From contig OY757021.1 in NCBI GenBank assembly GCA_963580285.1, forward strand, positions 89,887,221 to 89,951,220: DNA of 64,000 nucleotides. The letters are read 5' to 3'. Position 1 is the stretch's first letter. Each line of letters begins with the position of its first letter. Both the position numbers and the translations under genes were made by a program. Shown here piece by piece: positions 12,801-27,800 of the stretch. The notes beneath the pieces are model-generated. The model did not search any database and was not told where the DNA came from. It saw only the letters and a program-made list of their open reading frames with translations. Source of the stretch: Lucinisca nassula. Its lineage: Eukaryota; Mollusca; Bivalvia; Lucinida; Lucinidae.

Positions 12801-15800
12801 TCATCCAGCTATCAACATTTACGACAACCCTAACTTTCACCTGAATGTTCAAGTCAGCATAGCTGCGGGTGGAATTCTTGTTCAGTATATTCTTCCGTAA
12901 TGATCCTAAGTATTGTAACAGGCAGGCCTAAGCAAACAGTTCAGACCCAGATCAGACTGCTCCTGAAGGAGCAGTCTGATCAGGGTCTGCACTGTTTGAC
13001 ATTCCGTCGGCATCTTTTGGACACCTTGCTGGATTGTGAGTAATTTAGGGGAATTACAGCAAGTCCTCCAGGTGTCAGGATTTTTAGGATTTTCATGGTA
13101 TCATATTTTTCATATTATACAGGAGGAGTTTTTGTTGACTGGTCCCAGTGCCCTAGGGATGTTTGTTACCTCAGAGGGTGTATCTCAAAGACCCCCACTC
13201 CAGTGGTCAGAAAATCTCATCAGTGTGGGCTACGTACATCCATACATACTTGCCATGAATGATGAATTTATTACTGTCCATAGGTTAGTACCAGTATTTC
13301 TGATTGTACATAGAAATTTCATTGGCACAAACACTGATTGCTTGGTTACCATGGTTATTTCAAATCCTCTCTTAACCCTTGTCCTGCTGATCCCGGATAT
13401 GCCTTATCTTTCAAACAATGAAGATCTAGATCAGATGGCTTCTGAAGAAGCCATCTGATCAGGATCTACATTGTTTGTCATTCAGTTTATGAATTTGTTG
13501 CAATAATTTGCATCAAGTAATCTGATTGGTTGATAATCGGTAGTGGGTGTGGCATATATGAATATTCAGCAGGACAAGGGTTAAGGCAAGTAGAGAATAC
13601 TTCCCACAGCTCCAGATATCCATACAAGATAATCATCCCCACGTCCGTCACGCTATCTCCTCCTTAATCACTGGCCGGAATGCAACCATATTTGCTACAT
13701 GACTTCCTTACATGGTGAGGGCATGCGAGAGGGATGTTATAGTTGGCTCCGCCCAATGGGGCCATCTCAAGGTGCCAAAAGGTCACGTCTGCTATGTGGC
13801 AAAAGCGTGGGGATTTGCGATTGCTTGCCATCGACTGCTCCCTCTAGTTTGGGGTTGTTTTTTATGTCCCCTGTAGCGATAGAGAGGACATACCCTTTTT
13901 GCCCTGTCTGTGTTTGTTGGACAACTTTAACATTGGTCATAACTTTTGAACCACTTGCGATAGAGCCTTCATATTTTGGCATGTAGGTTCCTTGTGACAA
14001 CAGCTTCCTACTCATACAAAAAAAAAATGAACTGTGACCTTGACTTGTGAGCTACTTTAAATGAAAAATAACATTGGAAGTAACTTTTGAACTGTTTCAG
14101 ATAGAGCCTTCCTATTTGACATGCTGGTTCCTTGTTACAAGGGCTTCCCACTCATACAATACATTTTGACCTGTGACCTACTTTAAAGAAAAAATTGACC
14201 TTTCCCATGTTGTGTACTTATTAGAATTGTCTCAATGAGGCACTTCTAATGAGTACACACAACATACCTTTATAGACACATACATGTACAAGCATTACAT
14301 CATCACTCAGTCATACTATTTGCTGGGACGTACAGATTGCTGGCAAAAAAAGTCTTTCACCTTTTATCGCCATTGTCAATACTTTGTTATATTCTGTGAA
14401 CTTGTCTTTCATTTGGATTTGAAACAGTAAAATTGACCCTTAAACTTTTATATGTCTTAGCTTGTTATTAATGATTTCTAGAATATTTGAGGATATTTTG
14501 GTTATATTTGTCTGTCATTTTTATGCATGTAACAAGGTGAGACGGGTCTTAATTACTTTACAATAAAAATGCTCAAAACTAATGAACAAAAGAAGAAAAT
14601 GCATGAATAAACTTTAAAATATTTATATCAATTCGTGTAATTAGATAGATTTTCTGTGATAGTCAACTAAAATAAGCCCGTAATTTAATCCCTATTTACA
14701 ATGTGTTTATATCGAACCAGATGCTTTTTACTATTCCATGAAAGATGGTAGTCCATAAGGAAAGGTACTTCCCGCATGGGCAATGATATGTAAACAAGGT
14801 AATGTGTGTCAAAACATTGGATCCCTCTATTTCACTGGAGATTCAGCCTTCAGATCTGTCACTATGATTAACCACAAGTGGCTTTAACCCTTGTCTTGCT
14901 GAATATTCATTTAAGCCACAACCATTTCTGTCTATCAACCAATCAAATAACTTGATGTAATTTATTGCTACGAATTCATAAACTGAATGCCAAACAGTGT
15001 AGATCCTGATCAGATGGCTTCTTCAGAAGCCATCTGATCTGGATCTACACTGTTTGCAAAGATAGGGGTTGTTGTGAACAGCAAGATAAGAGTTAACTAG
15101 CCCTGTCTTGAACAAAGTTTCATGGGACTTTGATGTGGAATAAGTTCAAAAGAATTTGGTAGAAAACATAGGGTTGTGACTGACAGCATCATGACGTTAT
15201 GGGAAAGTAACCATGTGTTATTACATGTGGTTTTGTTTTGTTTGTTTTTTTAGGTTTAACGTCCCTGTCAACACTGATAAGTCATTTTGGAGACATTGCT
15301 TTATTACGTGTGGTCATGCCATTTTTACGACATGACATCATCCACTAAATAGCAACAAAGCTTGGAATAATTAGCTATTCTGACACACTTGGGTAAGTAA
15401 TGCAATGTCTGATTGGATAACATTAAAAATATGCAACAGTATATTCTGCGATATACTCTCGGTCATCACCAGATAATGTCATGTTTCATTGGCTGGCACT
15501 TTATGCAAAATATTACAATTTTTAACAAAACAACTGATAAAGGGCAATTGTATTAAAAATTGTCATTTCAGCTGGTAAATTGTCGGTTTTACGGTTGCAT
15601 AGTCTGTTATACAGCTCTGCTCTCGTGTCACCATAGAACCAAATTTCTGACCATAAAATTGACAATTTACCGCCCGAAATGACAATTATGAATTCAGTTA
15701 CCATAATGATCCAAAGTATTGGGACAGATAAGCCTAAGCAAACAGTGCAGACCCAGAACAGACTGCTCCTGGAGGAGCAGTCTGATCAGGGTCTGCACTG

Positions 15801-18800
15801 TTTGTCAATAGCAAACAGTGCAGACCCAGAACAGACTGCTCCTGAAGGAGCAGTCTGATCAGGGTCTGCACTGTTTGTCAATCTGCCTGCACCTTTTGGA
15901 CTACCTTCTGGACCGTGAAACAAATTTTAAATTTTAGGAGAATTACACCCAAGTACTACAGTCGAACTTCAATGGCTCGAACACCTTTGGGACCTCGAAA
16001 ATCTGTTCGAGGCAGGGGTAGTTGGAGCCACTGAGGTTACTGTCAGGAGGCATAACAAGATACTTTTTGACAGCTTTTCGGTGTTCTATAATGAATATGT
16101 ATGCTGTATGTACTCATTAGAATCGGCTCATCGAGGTGATTCTAATGAGTACACACAGCATACATTTGCAAGATAAAAGACTAAAATCTCCTTAATTATC
16201 CCCCACTATTTCTTATGTAGAGGATTTCGCTAGGGGCTGAAGACTGCGTTCAACTCATCCATGATAAATGTGTCATCAGTGTTCGAGCCATCGAAGTTCT
16301 ACTGTATATGTGTCTGTATTTTTAGGATTTTTACAGCATCCCCTAATTCTGTAAATAGATATAGCAGTGTAATGAAGTGTTTTTTTGTTTTTTTTTCAGT
16401 ATTCTAGATCAGCAACAGAAACAAGCAATTCCATTTCAAGGAGGTATGGTGCTAAGTGATTTTGATGGTAGAATTTTCGTGGCATCCACAAAAGAGATTT
16501 ACTCTCTAGTGCCTGTGGCCTGGGAGAAACAAGTAAGTTTATGATTCAGAATTTATTATCAGGAAATTTTACCCTTGCAGCACCATGCAGAATTGCATAG
16601 CAGATGCCAATATGCAGTGGATCCTCAATGGCTCGAACAGCCTTGGGACTGCAAAAATTTGTTTTAAAGCAGGGAAATTATAATGCACCCCTACGTTTCT
16701 GGGCTTGGAGAAATAGACTGGGCTGCATGGTGCTCTCACACAGAGCTGCTACTGACTGAACTTCAGTACTGGTAAACCACTTAGAATAGAATATATAAGC
16801 CTGCCCGGGAAAAGTGGTGGGAGTCGAACCACTCCTTCAACCCTATTGGTGTCTTTAGGCAGTAGGGCTTGAGTAGAAGTTTTCGTCTCAATGTCTGGGA
16901 AACGTCACACAAAATCGGAAGCAAACATCTCCAAAATGGCCCAAATAGTGTTAAAGGGAGGTAAAACCTCAACACAAAGAAACAAACAAACTCCAAGGGT
17001 AACTCCATAGCGCTTGATCGGTAGGCATGATAGGGATAATTTAGAGGTGTCTTTCTAGCTTCTATAAAATATGGATATATTGTGTGTACTCATTATGATC
17101 GCCTCAATGAGGCCATTCTAATGAGTACACACAACATAAATTATTTGATACACACACATAAATTATTTGATAAAATAAGGCTACATTTTCATAGATATTT
17201 GTTAGCTTGAGCTATCAGAAGAAATTCTGTGAACTAAAGAATAAGTTTGAATCAGCCAGGGTAATAGACCCATTGGTGTTTGAGCCATTGAAGTTCTGGG
17301 GCCGGTTGTTCAAAACTAACGACATGGTTAGTTAACATATCGTTAAAACTTGATCATTTATTATGGCAAATATGCTAATATTTTTGCTGAAAAAATGTGA
17401 GCAGCTTTTGCGGAAGCTGCTCACATTTTTCAGCAAAAATACCAAAATTTACGATATTGTACTTGCTAGAAGAGTTAGCAATATGAGCACTAACGAGCTC
17501 GTTAAGCTAATGAACCTTTGAACAACTGGGCCCAGCTGTGTTTGTTTCTTTTTTTTTGTGAGAAAATGAGGATTGGCATTCTTAGTGAATCGTCTTCTCC
17601 ACAAATGTTGGCCATTTTCTCTGAAAAATAGAACACTAGAGCATGCAGTCAGTGGCATGCTCCCACAGTCGCAAACACCCATGCTTCCGGTGGAGCCAAT
17701 TATGACAATGCTTTTGCTTGCTCCCATCATGTAAGGAAGCCATATACTAAATTTGGTTGCATTCCAACCAGTGACTAAGGAAGAGATAGTTTGGCGGATG
17801 AACACAGATGGACAGATGGAGGTGTTCACAATATCCCCAAACGGTAAAGCAGAGACAATTTTCCGGACTTCATGTTCATTTTTCTATAAGCCCTGTCCCA
17901 CTGAAAAAGGGTTCAACTCTTAAAGAAAAGAATTTGCTCCTCAGGAGCAAATTATTTCCTTTAAGAGTTGACCCCTATAGACATGGGAGACAAAAATACT
18001 TCTGCTGGAGTTGCCTCGCCTGAAGGTGTATCCATTCCCCTTAAATTCCAAAATAAATTGGAGCCTTGCTTGGATCACATGAGATGCTAAGTTTGGCATT
18101 GAAGGTTTGGTGGTCTTTTGGGTTCCCTGGTTTTTACCCTGGGTGGATATAAGTGATATAACTTGGAAAGACCAGTAAAAACAAAATACTGAAAAATGAT
18201 TATGCTATACACCACAACCTCATTATAACAAGGTTCTTTACAACACAGTTTTGGATATAACATAGTTTCAAGATGGATCCCAGAAATGTATAGATTATAT
18301 AGAAAAATGACCATAAATGGTCATTTTTCTGTATAATTTATACATTTATACATTTTTATTTAATAATAATAATAATAATAATCAACTTTATTTATAGAGG
18401 GTAACACATTTAGTAAAGTAGTATTTGGATATAACACGGTTGTTTAACCAACACGGTTTCTGCTTTGGACCCCAACAATAGTGTTATAAAGAGGTTTTGG
18501 TGTACATGTTTACATATTTTAAGCAAGAACCTATGAGAATGCTTAACAGTGTCTTGTTTAAAGAGGTGATTTAAGAAATAGATCAGCTCTAGCAGTTTGT
18601 TTGTTTGTTTTGGAGTTTAACAGCCCAGTCAACACCATAAAGGTCATATCAAGCTAGTCAGTTGACCTATCCACAATTTTTCTAGGCAGGCTTATATGTA
18701 AGCGGTTAACCAGTACAGTGCACATTCTTTTACCAGAAACTGACAACTGCCCCTCTTGAATCAGTGGAAGGGAGAGACAGACCATAGAAAAGATTACATG

Positions 18801-21800
18801 ATCATTCTCCACGAAAGAATGCTGTCGACCCCGGCAGGTATCGAACCCGCAATCCCCTGATCATCAGTCAGACGCACATCTGTCTGAGCTACCGAGCCCA
18901 GCCAGGTATAGCATTGAATTTTTGTGTAATAAATCACAGTTTAGAGGTCAGTTGTAAGTAGATCAAATACCAAACACATAGAGCAAGTGATTTGTCTACT
19001 TACAACTGACTGACAAATTCTGATTTATTACTCAAAAATTCACACACTAGAATTGATCTATATCGAATATAAGACACACTAAAATGCAGCAAGAATTCTG
19101 TCATTTAAAGTCTCCCAACCTTTTGCAGTTGTTAGACAAGTGAGTGAGTGAGTGTGTTTGAGTTTTACCTCCCACCAACAGCTAAGGTCATCAAAGATGG
19201 GACCTCGGTTTAAAGACTCATCCAAAAGTCTGGAGAAGCCCGGGATCAAAACCACGACCCCTGGTTTATGAGGCGAGTAGCTTATCTACTGCACCAAGGA
19301 GGCTTCTCAGTTGTTACACAAGTCCCACGAACACTTATGACTGTCACACATGCATTTATCCCACTGCATAAATTAAACAAACCACACCCATTTCTGACTT
19401 TCTGTTTCAACCAACCAAATTACTTGATATACTTTGTTTATTCGAATTTGAAAACTGAATGACAAACAGTGTAGATCCTGATCAGATGGCTTCTTCAGTT
19501 ACACTGTTTGCAAAGGTAGGGGTTGTCGTGAACAGGGGGAGAAGGGTTAAATCCTCTTGTAATGTTTTTGATGTGAGACAATTACATAAATCTACGAGTG
19601 ATACCATAAAATAGAAGTCTCATTCTAAATAATGAAGTGTTATATTTAACTGTTTAGTCTAATTATATGTATATATGTATGTTGACAAAAATTTCTGAAA
19701 AAATAAACAAAACAGCAGTTTTTGGTATTGCACTATTGTGCCTAGTGATTATGCAGAATAAATCCCAGTTCCTTTGCATTGCCTATATAAGCATGTATGT
19801 TGAGAGTTCTTAATACAGGTACATGTCTACTCATTGGCCGCCATGAGATATGGGGAAAAACAAAGAGAAGTTTCTTTAGAGACCTTTGATTGCATAATAG
19901 GGATACTTCTGTTCATTTTGTTTAGAGAGATCTAAAGCTCTGAGGCAGATGTTCAAAGGTAACAGTGTAGTTAGTTGACTTATCATTCAACTTTGATAAT
20001 GTAATATGGCAAATATGCTCATCACGTGAACAAGTCCGTGAAATGAACACCCCCTTACACCCCACTTTATAGAGAAAACTGGGGTTTACGGGGGTAAACA
20101 TTATTTTTAGCTCGTCTGTTTTTTGAAAAAAAACTTTCGAGCTATTGTCATCACTCCGGCGTCTGCGTTGTCGTTGTCGTCGTCTGGCGTCGTCGTTCCA
20201 AAAAAACTTAACCTTGGCTATAACTTAAAAAGTATTAGACCTAGCCTCATGAAACTTCATACACACACTCATCATCACAAGAGCTACATGTTGACCAAGG
20301 ACCATAACAACATTGTTGATTTTGGCTGAATTATCTCCCCTTTTCCATTTTTTTTTCTGAAACACATTTTTTGCTCTCATTTTAATACTATTCACAACAG
20401 AGCCTTCAAACTTCACATGAATGTTCCTTGGGACAAGACCTTTTCAGTGATACCACACTTTTTGATCTGTGACCTTGACCTTTGAACTTTGACCTATTTT
20501 TCGAAAATTTAACCGAAAACCTTAACCTTGACCATATTTCCAAAAGTATTTGGCCTACCTTCATGAAACTTCATACACATACTCACCATCACAAGAGCTA
20601 CATTCCCTACAAGTTTTATAACTCCATCTTGCAATTTGATTGAATTATCTCCCCTTTTCTCTCCGTTTTTTTTTAAATTGTTTTTGTCTCTATTTATGTG
20701 ACATGGAAAAACAGACGAGCATGGCGCCGCTTGCGGTGCTCTTGTTCTTATTTCTGCTCCAAGACATAGGTTGTGGGTACTCATTAGAACCGCCTCATTG
20801 AGACGGTTCTATTAAGTACCCGAAACCTATGTTTGCAGTATAAATAAGAAAAATATCACAGATTTTCGTTAGAAAAGTAGCCATTTCGGAGATGTAAAAA
20901 TTGCACTATATCGCGTGGGTGTGTAATCCTCATGCTGAAAAAAATGTAGGTAGTGTTTGCAAATGCAGAAGCTTCTAAAATATTTTAGCAAAAATACAAA
21001 AAAAAAAAAAATACAGAGTATTAGCTATTGTACTTGCAAGACCATTCATCATGTTGGCCACTAATGTGTTTTTAGCTCACCTGTCACATAGTGACGAGGT
21101 GAGCTTTTGGGATCACTTTTTGACCGTCGTGCGTGCTTCCCTGCGTTCGTGCGTCCGTGTGTGCGTAAACTTTTTCTTCAAACTACATCTCCTCCTAAAC
21201 CAGTGAATGGATTTTGATATAATTTCACAGGAATGTTCTTTCAAAATTGCCTAAATCATTCCGCTCCATTAAACAAAATGGCCGCAGAGCTAAAAATAGA
21301 AAAAATTTTAAATGACATCACCTCCTAGGCAAATGACCCGATTTGAAAATAATTTCACAGGAATGTTCCTTGAGTGACCCTCTTTCAAAATTGCCTAAAT
21401 CGTTCCGCTCCATTAAACAAAATGGCCGCCAGAGCTAAAAATAGATAAACATTTAAATGACATCTCTTCCTAGGCAAATGGTCCGATTTGAAAATAATGT
21501 CACAGGAATGTTCCTTGAGTGACCCTCTTTCAAAATTGCCTAAATCGTTCTGCTCTGTTTAACAAATGGCTGCCAGAGCTAAAAATAGAAAAACCTTTAA
21601 ATGACATCTCCTCCTAGGCAAATGGCCCGATTTGAAAAGAATTTCACAGGAATGTTCCTTGAGTGACCCTCTTTCAAAATTGCCTAAATCGTTCTGCTCC
21701 GTAAAACAAAATGGCTGCCAGAGCTAAAAATAGAAAAACCTTTCAATGACATCTCCTCCTATGCAAATGGCCTGATTTGAAAATAATTTCACAGGAATGT

Positions 21801-24800
21801 TCCTTGAGTGACCCTCTTTCAATCTTGCCTAAATCGTTCCACTCCCTTAAATAAAATGGCCGCCAGAGCTAAAAATAGAAAAACCTTTAAATGACAATCT
21901 TCCTAGGCAAATTGCCCTATTTGAAAATAATATCACAGGAATGTTCCTTGAGTGACCCTCTTTCAGAATTGCTTAAATCGTTCCACTCTGTTAAATAAAA
22001 TGGCCGCCAGAGCTGAAAAGAGAAAAACCTTTAAATGACATCTCCTAGGCAAATGGCCCGATTTGAAAATAATTTCACAGGAATGTTCCTAGAGTGACCC
22101 TCTTTCAATATTGCCTAAATCGTTCCACTCCCTTAAATAAAATGGCCACCAGAGCTAAAAATAGAAAAACCTTTAAATGACAATCTTCCTAGGCAAATTG
22201 CCCTATTTGAAAATAATATCACAGGAATGTTTCTTGAGTGACCCTCTTTCAAAATTGCCTAAATCCTTCCGCTTCATTAAACAGAATGGCCACCAGAGCT
22301 AAAAATAGAAAAAACTTTAAGTGACATCTCCTCCTAGGCAAATGGCCGATTTGAAAATGATTTCACAGGAATGTTCCTTGAGTGACCCTCTTTCAAAATT
22401 ATTTAAATGGTTCCACTCCGTTAAATAAAATGGCCACGAGAGCTAAAAATAGAAAAATCTTTAAATGACATCTTCTCCTAGGCAAATGGCCCGATTTGAA
22501 AATAATATAACAGGAATGTTCCTTGAGTGACCCTCTTTCAAAATTGCCTAAATCGTTCCGCTCCATTAAACAAAATGGCCACCAGAGCTAAAAATTGAAA
22601 AACCTTTAAGTGACATCTCCTCCTAGGCAAATGGCCCGATTTGAAAAGAATTTCTCAGGAATGTTCCCAGGGTGACCCTCTTTCAAAATTGCCTAAATCG
22701 TTCTGCTCTGTTAAACAAAATGGCCACCAGAGCTAAAAATAGAAAAACCTTTCAATGAAATCTCCTCCTAGGCAAATGACCCAATTTGATTTTCCTTGAG
22801 TGACCCTCTTTCAAAATTGCCTCATTCGTTCCGCTCCATTAAATAAATTGGCTGATAGAGCTAAAAATAGAAAAACCTTTAATTGACATCTCCTCCTAGG
22901 CAAATGGCCCGATTTGAAAAGAATTTCACAGGAATGTTCCTTGGGTGACCCTCTTTCAAAAATGCCAAAATCGTTCTGCTCTGTTAAACAAAATGGCCAC
23001 CAGAGCTAAAAATAGAATAACCTTTAAATGACATCTCCTCCTAGGCAAATTGCCCTATTTGAAAATAATTTCACAGAAATGTTCCTTGATTGACCCTCTT
23101 TCAAAATTGCCTAAATCGTTCCACTCCGTTAAACAAAATGACCGCCAGAGCTGAAAATAGAAAAACCTTTAAATGACATTTCCTCCTTGGCAAATGGCCC
23201 GATTTGATAATAATTTCCCAGGAATGTTCTTTGAGTGACCCTCTTTCAAAATTGCCTAAACTGTTCTGCTCTGTTAAACAAAATAGACACCAGAGCTAAA
23301 AATAGAAAAACCTTTAAATGACATCTCCTCCTAGGCAAATGGCCCTATTTGAAAATAATTTCACAGGAATGTTCCTTGAGTGACCCTCTTTCAAAATTGC
23401 CTAAATCATTCTGCTCTGTTAAACAAAATGGCCGCCAGAGCTAAAAATAGAAAAACCTTTAAATGACATCTCCTCCTAGGCAAATGGCCCGATTTGAAAA
23501 GAATTTCACAGGAATGTTCCTTGAGTGACCCTCTTTCAAAATTGCCTAAATCGTTCTGCTCCGTTAAACAAAATGGCTGCCAGAGCTAAAAATAGAAAAA
23601 CCTTTCAATGACATCTCCTATGCAAATGGCCTGATTTGAAAATAATTTCACAGGAATGTTCCTAGAGTGACCCTCTTTCATTATTGCCTAAATTGTTCCG
23701 CTCCGTTAAATAAAATGGCCGTCAGAGATAAAAATAGAAAAATCTTTAAATGACATCTCCACTTAGACAAATTGCCCTATTTGAAAATAATTTCACAGGA
23801 ATGTTCCTTGAGTGACCCTCTTTCAAAATTGTTTAAATCGTTCCACTCCGTTAAATAAAATGGCCGCCAGAGCTAAAAATAGAAAAACCTTTTAATGACA
23901 TCTCCTCGGCAAATGGCCCAATTTGAAAATAATATCACAGGAATGTTTCTTGAGTGACCCTCTTTTAAAATTGCCTAAATTGTTCCGCTTCATTAAACAG
24001 AATGGCCACCAGAGCTAAAAATAGAAAAACCTTTAAGTGACATCTCCTCCTAGGCAAATGGCCCCATTTGAAAAGAATTTCTCAGGAATGTTCCTAGAGT
24101 GACCGTCTTTCAAAATTGCCTAAATCGTTCTGCTCCGTTAAACAAAATGGCCACCAGAGCTAAAAATAGAAAAACCTTTCGATGAAATCTCCGCCTAGGC
24201 AAATGACCCAATTTGATTTTCCTCTTTCAAAATTGCCTAATTCGTTCCGCTCCGTTAAATCAAATGGCCGGCAGAGCTAAAAATAGAAAAACCTTTAAAT
24301 GACATCTCCTCCTAGGCAAATGGCCCGATTTGAAAAGAAGTGACCCTCTTTCAAAATTGCCAAAATCGTTCTGCTCCGTTAAACAAAAAGGCCACCAGAG
24401 CTAAAAATAGAATAACCTTTAAATGGCATCTCCTCCTAGGCAAATTGAACTATTTGAAAATAATTTCACAGGAATGTTCCTTAAGTGACCCTCTTTCAAA
24501 ATTGCCTAAATCGTTCCACTCCGTTAAACAAAATGACTGCCAGAGCTGAAAATAGAAAAACCTTTAAATGACATTTCTTCCTAGGCAAATGGCCCGATTT
24601 GAAAATAATTTCCTAGGAATGTTCCTTGAGTGAATCTCTTTCAAAATTGCCTAAACTGTTCTGCTCCGTGAAACAAAATGGACACCAGAGCTAAAAATAG
24701 AAAAACCTTCAAATGACATCTCCTCCTAGGCAAATGGCCCGATTTGAAAATAATTTCACAGGAATGTTCCTTGAGTGACCCTCTTTCAAAATTGCCTAAA

Positions 24801-27800
24801 TTGTTTGGCTCCATTAAACAAAATGGTTGGCACAGCTAAAAATAGGAAAACCTTTAAATGACATCTCCTCCTAGGCAAATAGCTCAATTTGAAAATAATT
24901 TCACAGCAATGTTCCTTGAGAGACCCTCTTTGAAAATTGCCAAAATCATTCTGCTCTGCTAAACAAAATGGTCACTACAGCTAAAAATAGAAAAACCTTC
25001 AAATGTCTCCTCCTCCTTCATTTCCATAAACATTGAAAATCTTGGATTCAGGTGAGCGATTCAGGGCCATCAGGGCCCTCTTGTTTAAGCTAATATTGCT
25101 TTGAACAACTAGTCCAGATTGCTTGATATAGGGATTGCTGAATCCTTAACAGCAGTAAGTACAACTCAGATTTTTTTGGACGGGTTTTTAAAAAAAATCC
25201 GTCTCTTAAAATAGCGATGTCCGGGCGGGCGGGCGTCCTGCGGGCGGGCGGACGGGCGGGCGTCGTCCCAGGTTTACCTTTTGGTTAACCTTTTTTCAAA
25301 GTGATATTTTTCATCTATTCTGCAGCAGATTGTTTTAATATCAGGACTGATGCATAAGTGGAGGTACCGCTTTCATGTATTATCCATAAATGGCGCAAAA
25401 GACTAAAATTTTGGCGGAAATTGTCATTGGAGCGTAGCTGTTGCAGCGTAGCTCCAGTGAGATGAGAAGTGATTTCGGCACTACTTTCGGTGTTAATGCA
25501 TATGACCTGAGAATATAGTACCCCGTGTTAACGTAGTAGATTATTACGCCTTGCGGTATCTTCTTATAGACTGCTTCACAGACCACCTATTTCAAACGGA
25601 ATAGATGAATATTTTTAATAGATGAACTGTGTAGCAGTCTAATCGTTTTATAGTTCAGATCATATAACCCAGTTTACAGCCCATTTGTACCATAAAATCC
25701 CAAACCTGGCAACTTGCAAACAGGACAAACCCAGATCAGATACCACACAATGCGGAGTCTCATTATGCCCTTCACTGCATACTTACAAAAAGGTTCAGCC
25801 ATTTTTTGCCAAATATTTCGTGAAAGCCACAACCTGACATCCCTGATTTTAAAATGAACTCATCCCATACTGATATAAGGTGTTGAGGATTCCATTCGTT
25901 TAAAATGGGTTAAAATAACGCAGTGTGGGTCGATAATGTATTACCAAAATAAGACAGTTGGAATGAGTTTGGACAGGTGCACGTCAAGGCTTATATTGAA
26001 AGGAGTAAATTTTGCAGTTTAGACACAGATGAGACGCCACTTGTTGTAGCGTCTGATTTGGGTCTGCTATGTTTGTCCCTAAAAAGGATGCAAGACATAT
26101 ACTCAGAGTATGGGTTAATGTGTGTGTGTGTGTGTGGGGGGGGGGGGGGTGTTATTTTTTTAAAGCGACCTGTCTGCGTCCTAGGCACGTGACCATAAAT
26201 AAAGCAACTTTTCAGCTCAGACGCAAGTTTGATACCTGCCGGGTTCGGCAACATTCTTTCCAGGAGATTGATCGGGAAATCTGTTCCACGGTGATTCTAT
26301 CCCTTTCGCTGACCCAAGAAGGGCAGTTGTTGGTTTCCGGTAAAAGACTGTGTACTGTGCTGTATTGACAATATCTAACCAAAGAAATTGCCTTAATGCC
26401 AGATCATTTCATAAATGGCCTCGTCGAGGCAATTTATTTTTATATAATAATAACGGAGTATAATGTCTAAACCTCTTCAAATATTCCTTTTGATTGATAT
26501 TGACAATAACTAACCCAAGAAACTGTCGTATGCAACATCACTTCATAAATGGCCCCACCGATGCAATATATATTTAGAAAAATGTTAACAGAGTATAATG
26601 TTCAAACCTCTCTGAATATTCCGATCATTTTTGGCATTCGGGTTGATATTGACAATACCTAACCCGTGAGGCTGTTTTATGGAAGATTACTTTATGAATG
26701 GCCTCGCCGAGGCAAAATAATATAAAAAATGAATACAGAGTATAACATCTAAACCCGGCTTTGATCATTTTCGGCATACAGGTTGATATTGACAATACAT
26801 AACCCGCAAAATTGTCTTATGCCAAATTACTTTACAAACGGCCTCGCCTAGGCAAACTGAAAAATTATTTCGAAGTGTAACTTCTAATCTACTTGGAATA
26901 TTTTTGACAACTGTTAGCATGCAGAGAGATAATGTACAGATCTAACCAACGCGATTCCTGAATGCCCAATTTCTTTATTTTAGCCTCGGCAAGGTAAAAA
27001 AAAAGTCACCCACTGACACGGTCTTATAACTTTCAACCTGACGGGTATATTTTATAATGTTTCGCATGCAGATGTAAATTGACAAGATCAAGCTAATGGT
27101 ATAGTCTAATGCCAGATAGCTTTATAAACAGCCTCACCGAGGCAATTTTTAAAGACTGATTGCGGATGTATAACTTATAAACTGCTGGGAAAAGTATGAT
27201 AATTTTTCACAATCAAGTCGTAACCAAGAAGAATGCCTAATGCAAGATAAATAACCTCCCAAAGGTAATTTTTCAAAAACTGATTCCATAAAATAACTTT
27301 AAAGCCGCCAAACAATTGCGCAAGCCGCAGTTATTGCACGAACTATAGCTCAGCAGCAATCTTCAAGTAAACTGTTGAACTGCATGGTTGCTGTATTGCT
27401 CAAAAACATTGATTGTGGGTTCTTGATAAAACTGCCTCGCCAAGGCGGTTCAATCAAGTCCCCGCAATCAATGTTTTGAGCAGAGATAAGAAAATATCAC
27501 AATTTTGTATCTTAAAAATTCCATTTTTTTTTTTTTTTTATTTTTTTTTTTTTGCCAAAAAAAAATGACAATGTATTTGTACAGGCGTGTTTTCGTGATG
27601 GTTGTTGCGGGGTCTACACCTTAGCGTGAGTTAATTTCAATATTGGTCTTGTTGCTTTAACATGACTTCTGGCCCAGAATAGCTTCAAACAGCTATGTTC
27701 ATTGGATCAATATGAGCCTGAATTAAAATACCAATCAGACGCTAAATCAAATTATCAAAGCTACGCTCCATCAGCACTCTCAGTGCTTTGATTTTTCAAA

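Larger units (their letters stand above)
19940..25114. mobile_element. Family G MITE, outermost layer of a nested insertion
   Basis: Family G sequence is present in three pieces. 19940-20019 runs from GTTCAAAGGTAACAG to ATATGGCAAATATGCTC; 20932-21069 covers the core (CTGAAAAAAATGTAGG...TTTTAGCAAAAATAC...CACTAATGTG); 25087-25114 is AAGCTAATATTGCTTTGAAC + AACTAGTCC. The gaps are filled exactly by the family E element (20020-20934) and the long tandem-core element (21070-25086). Confidence 0.8.
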
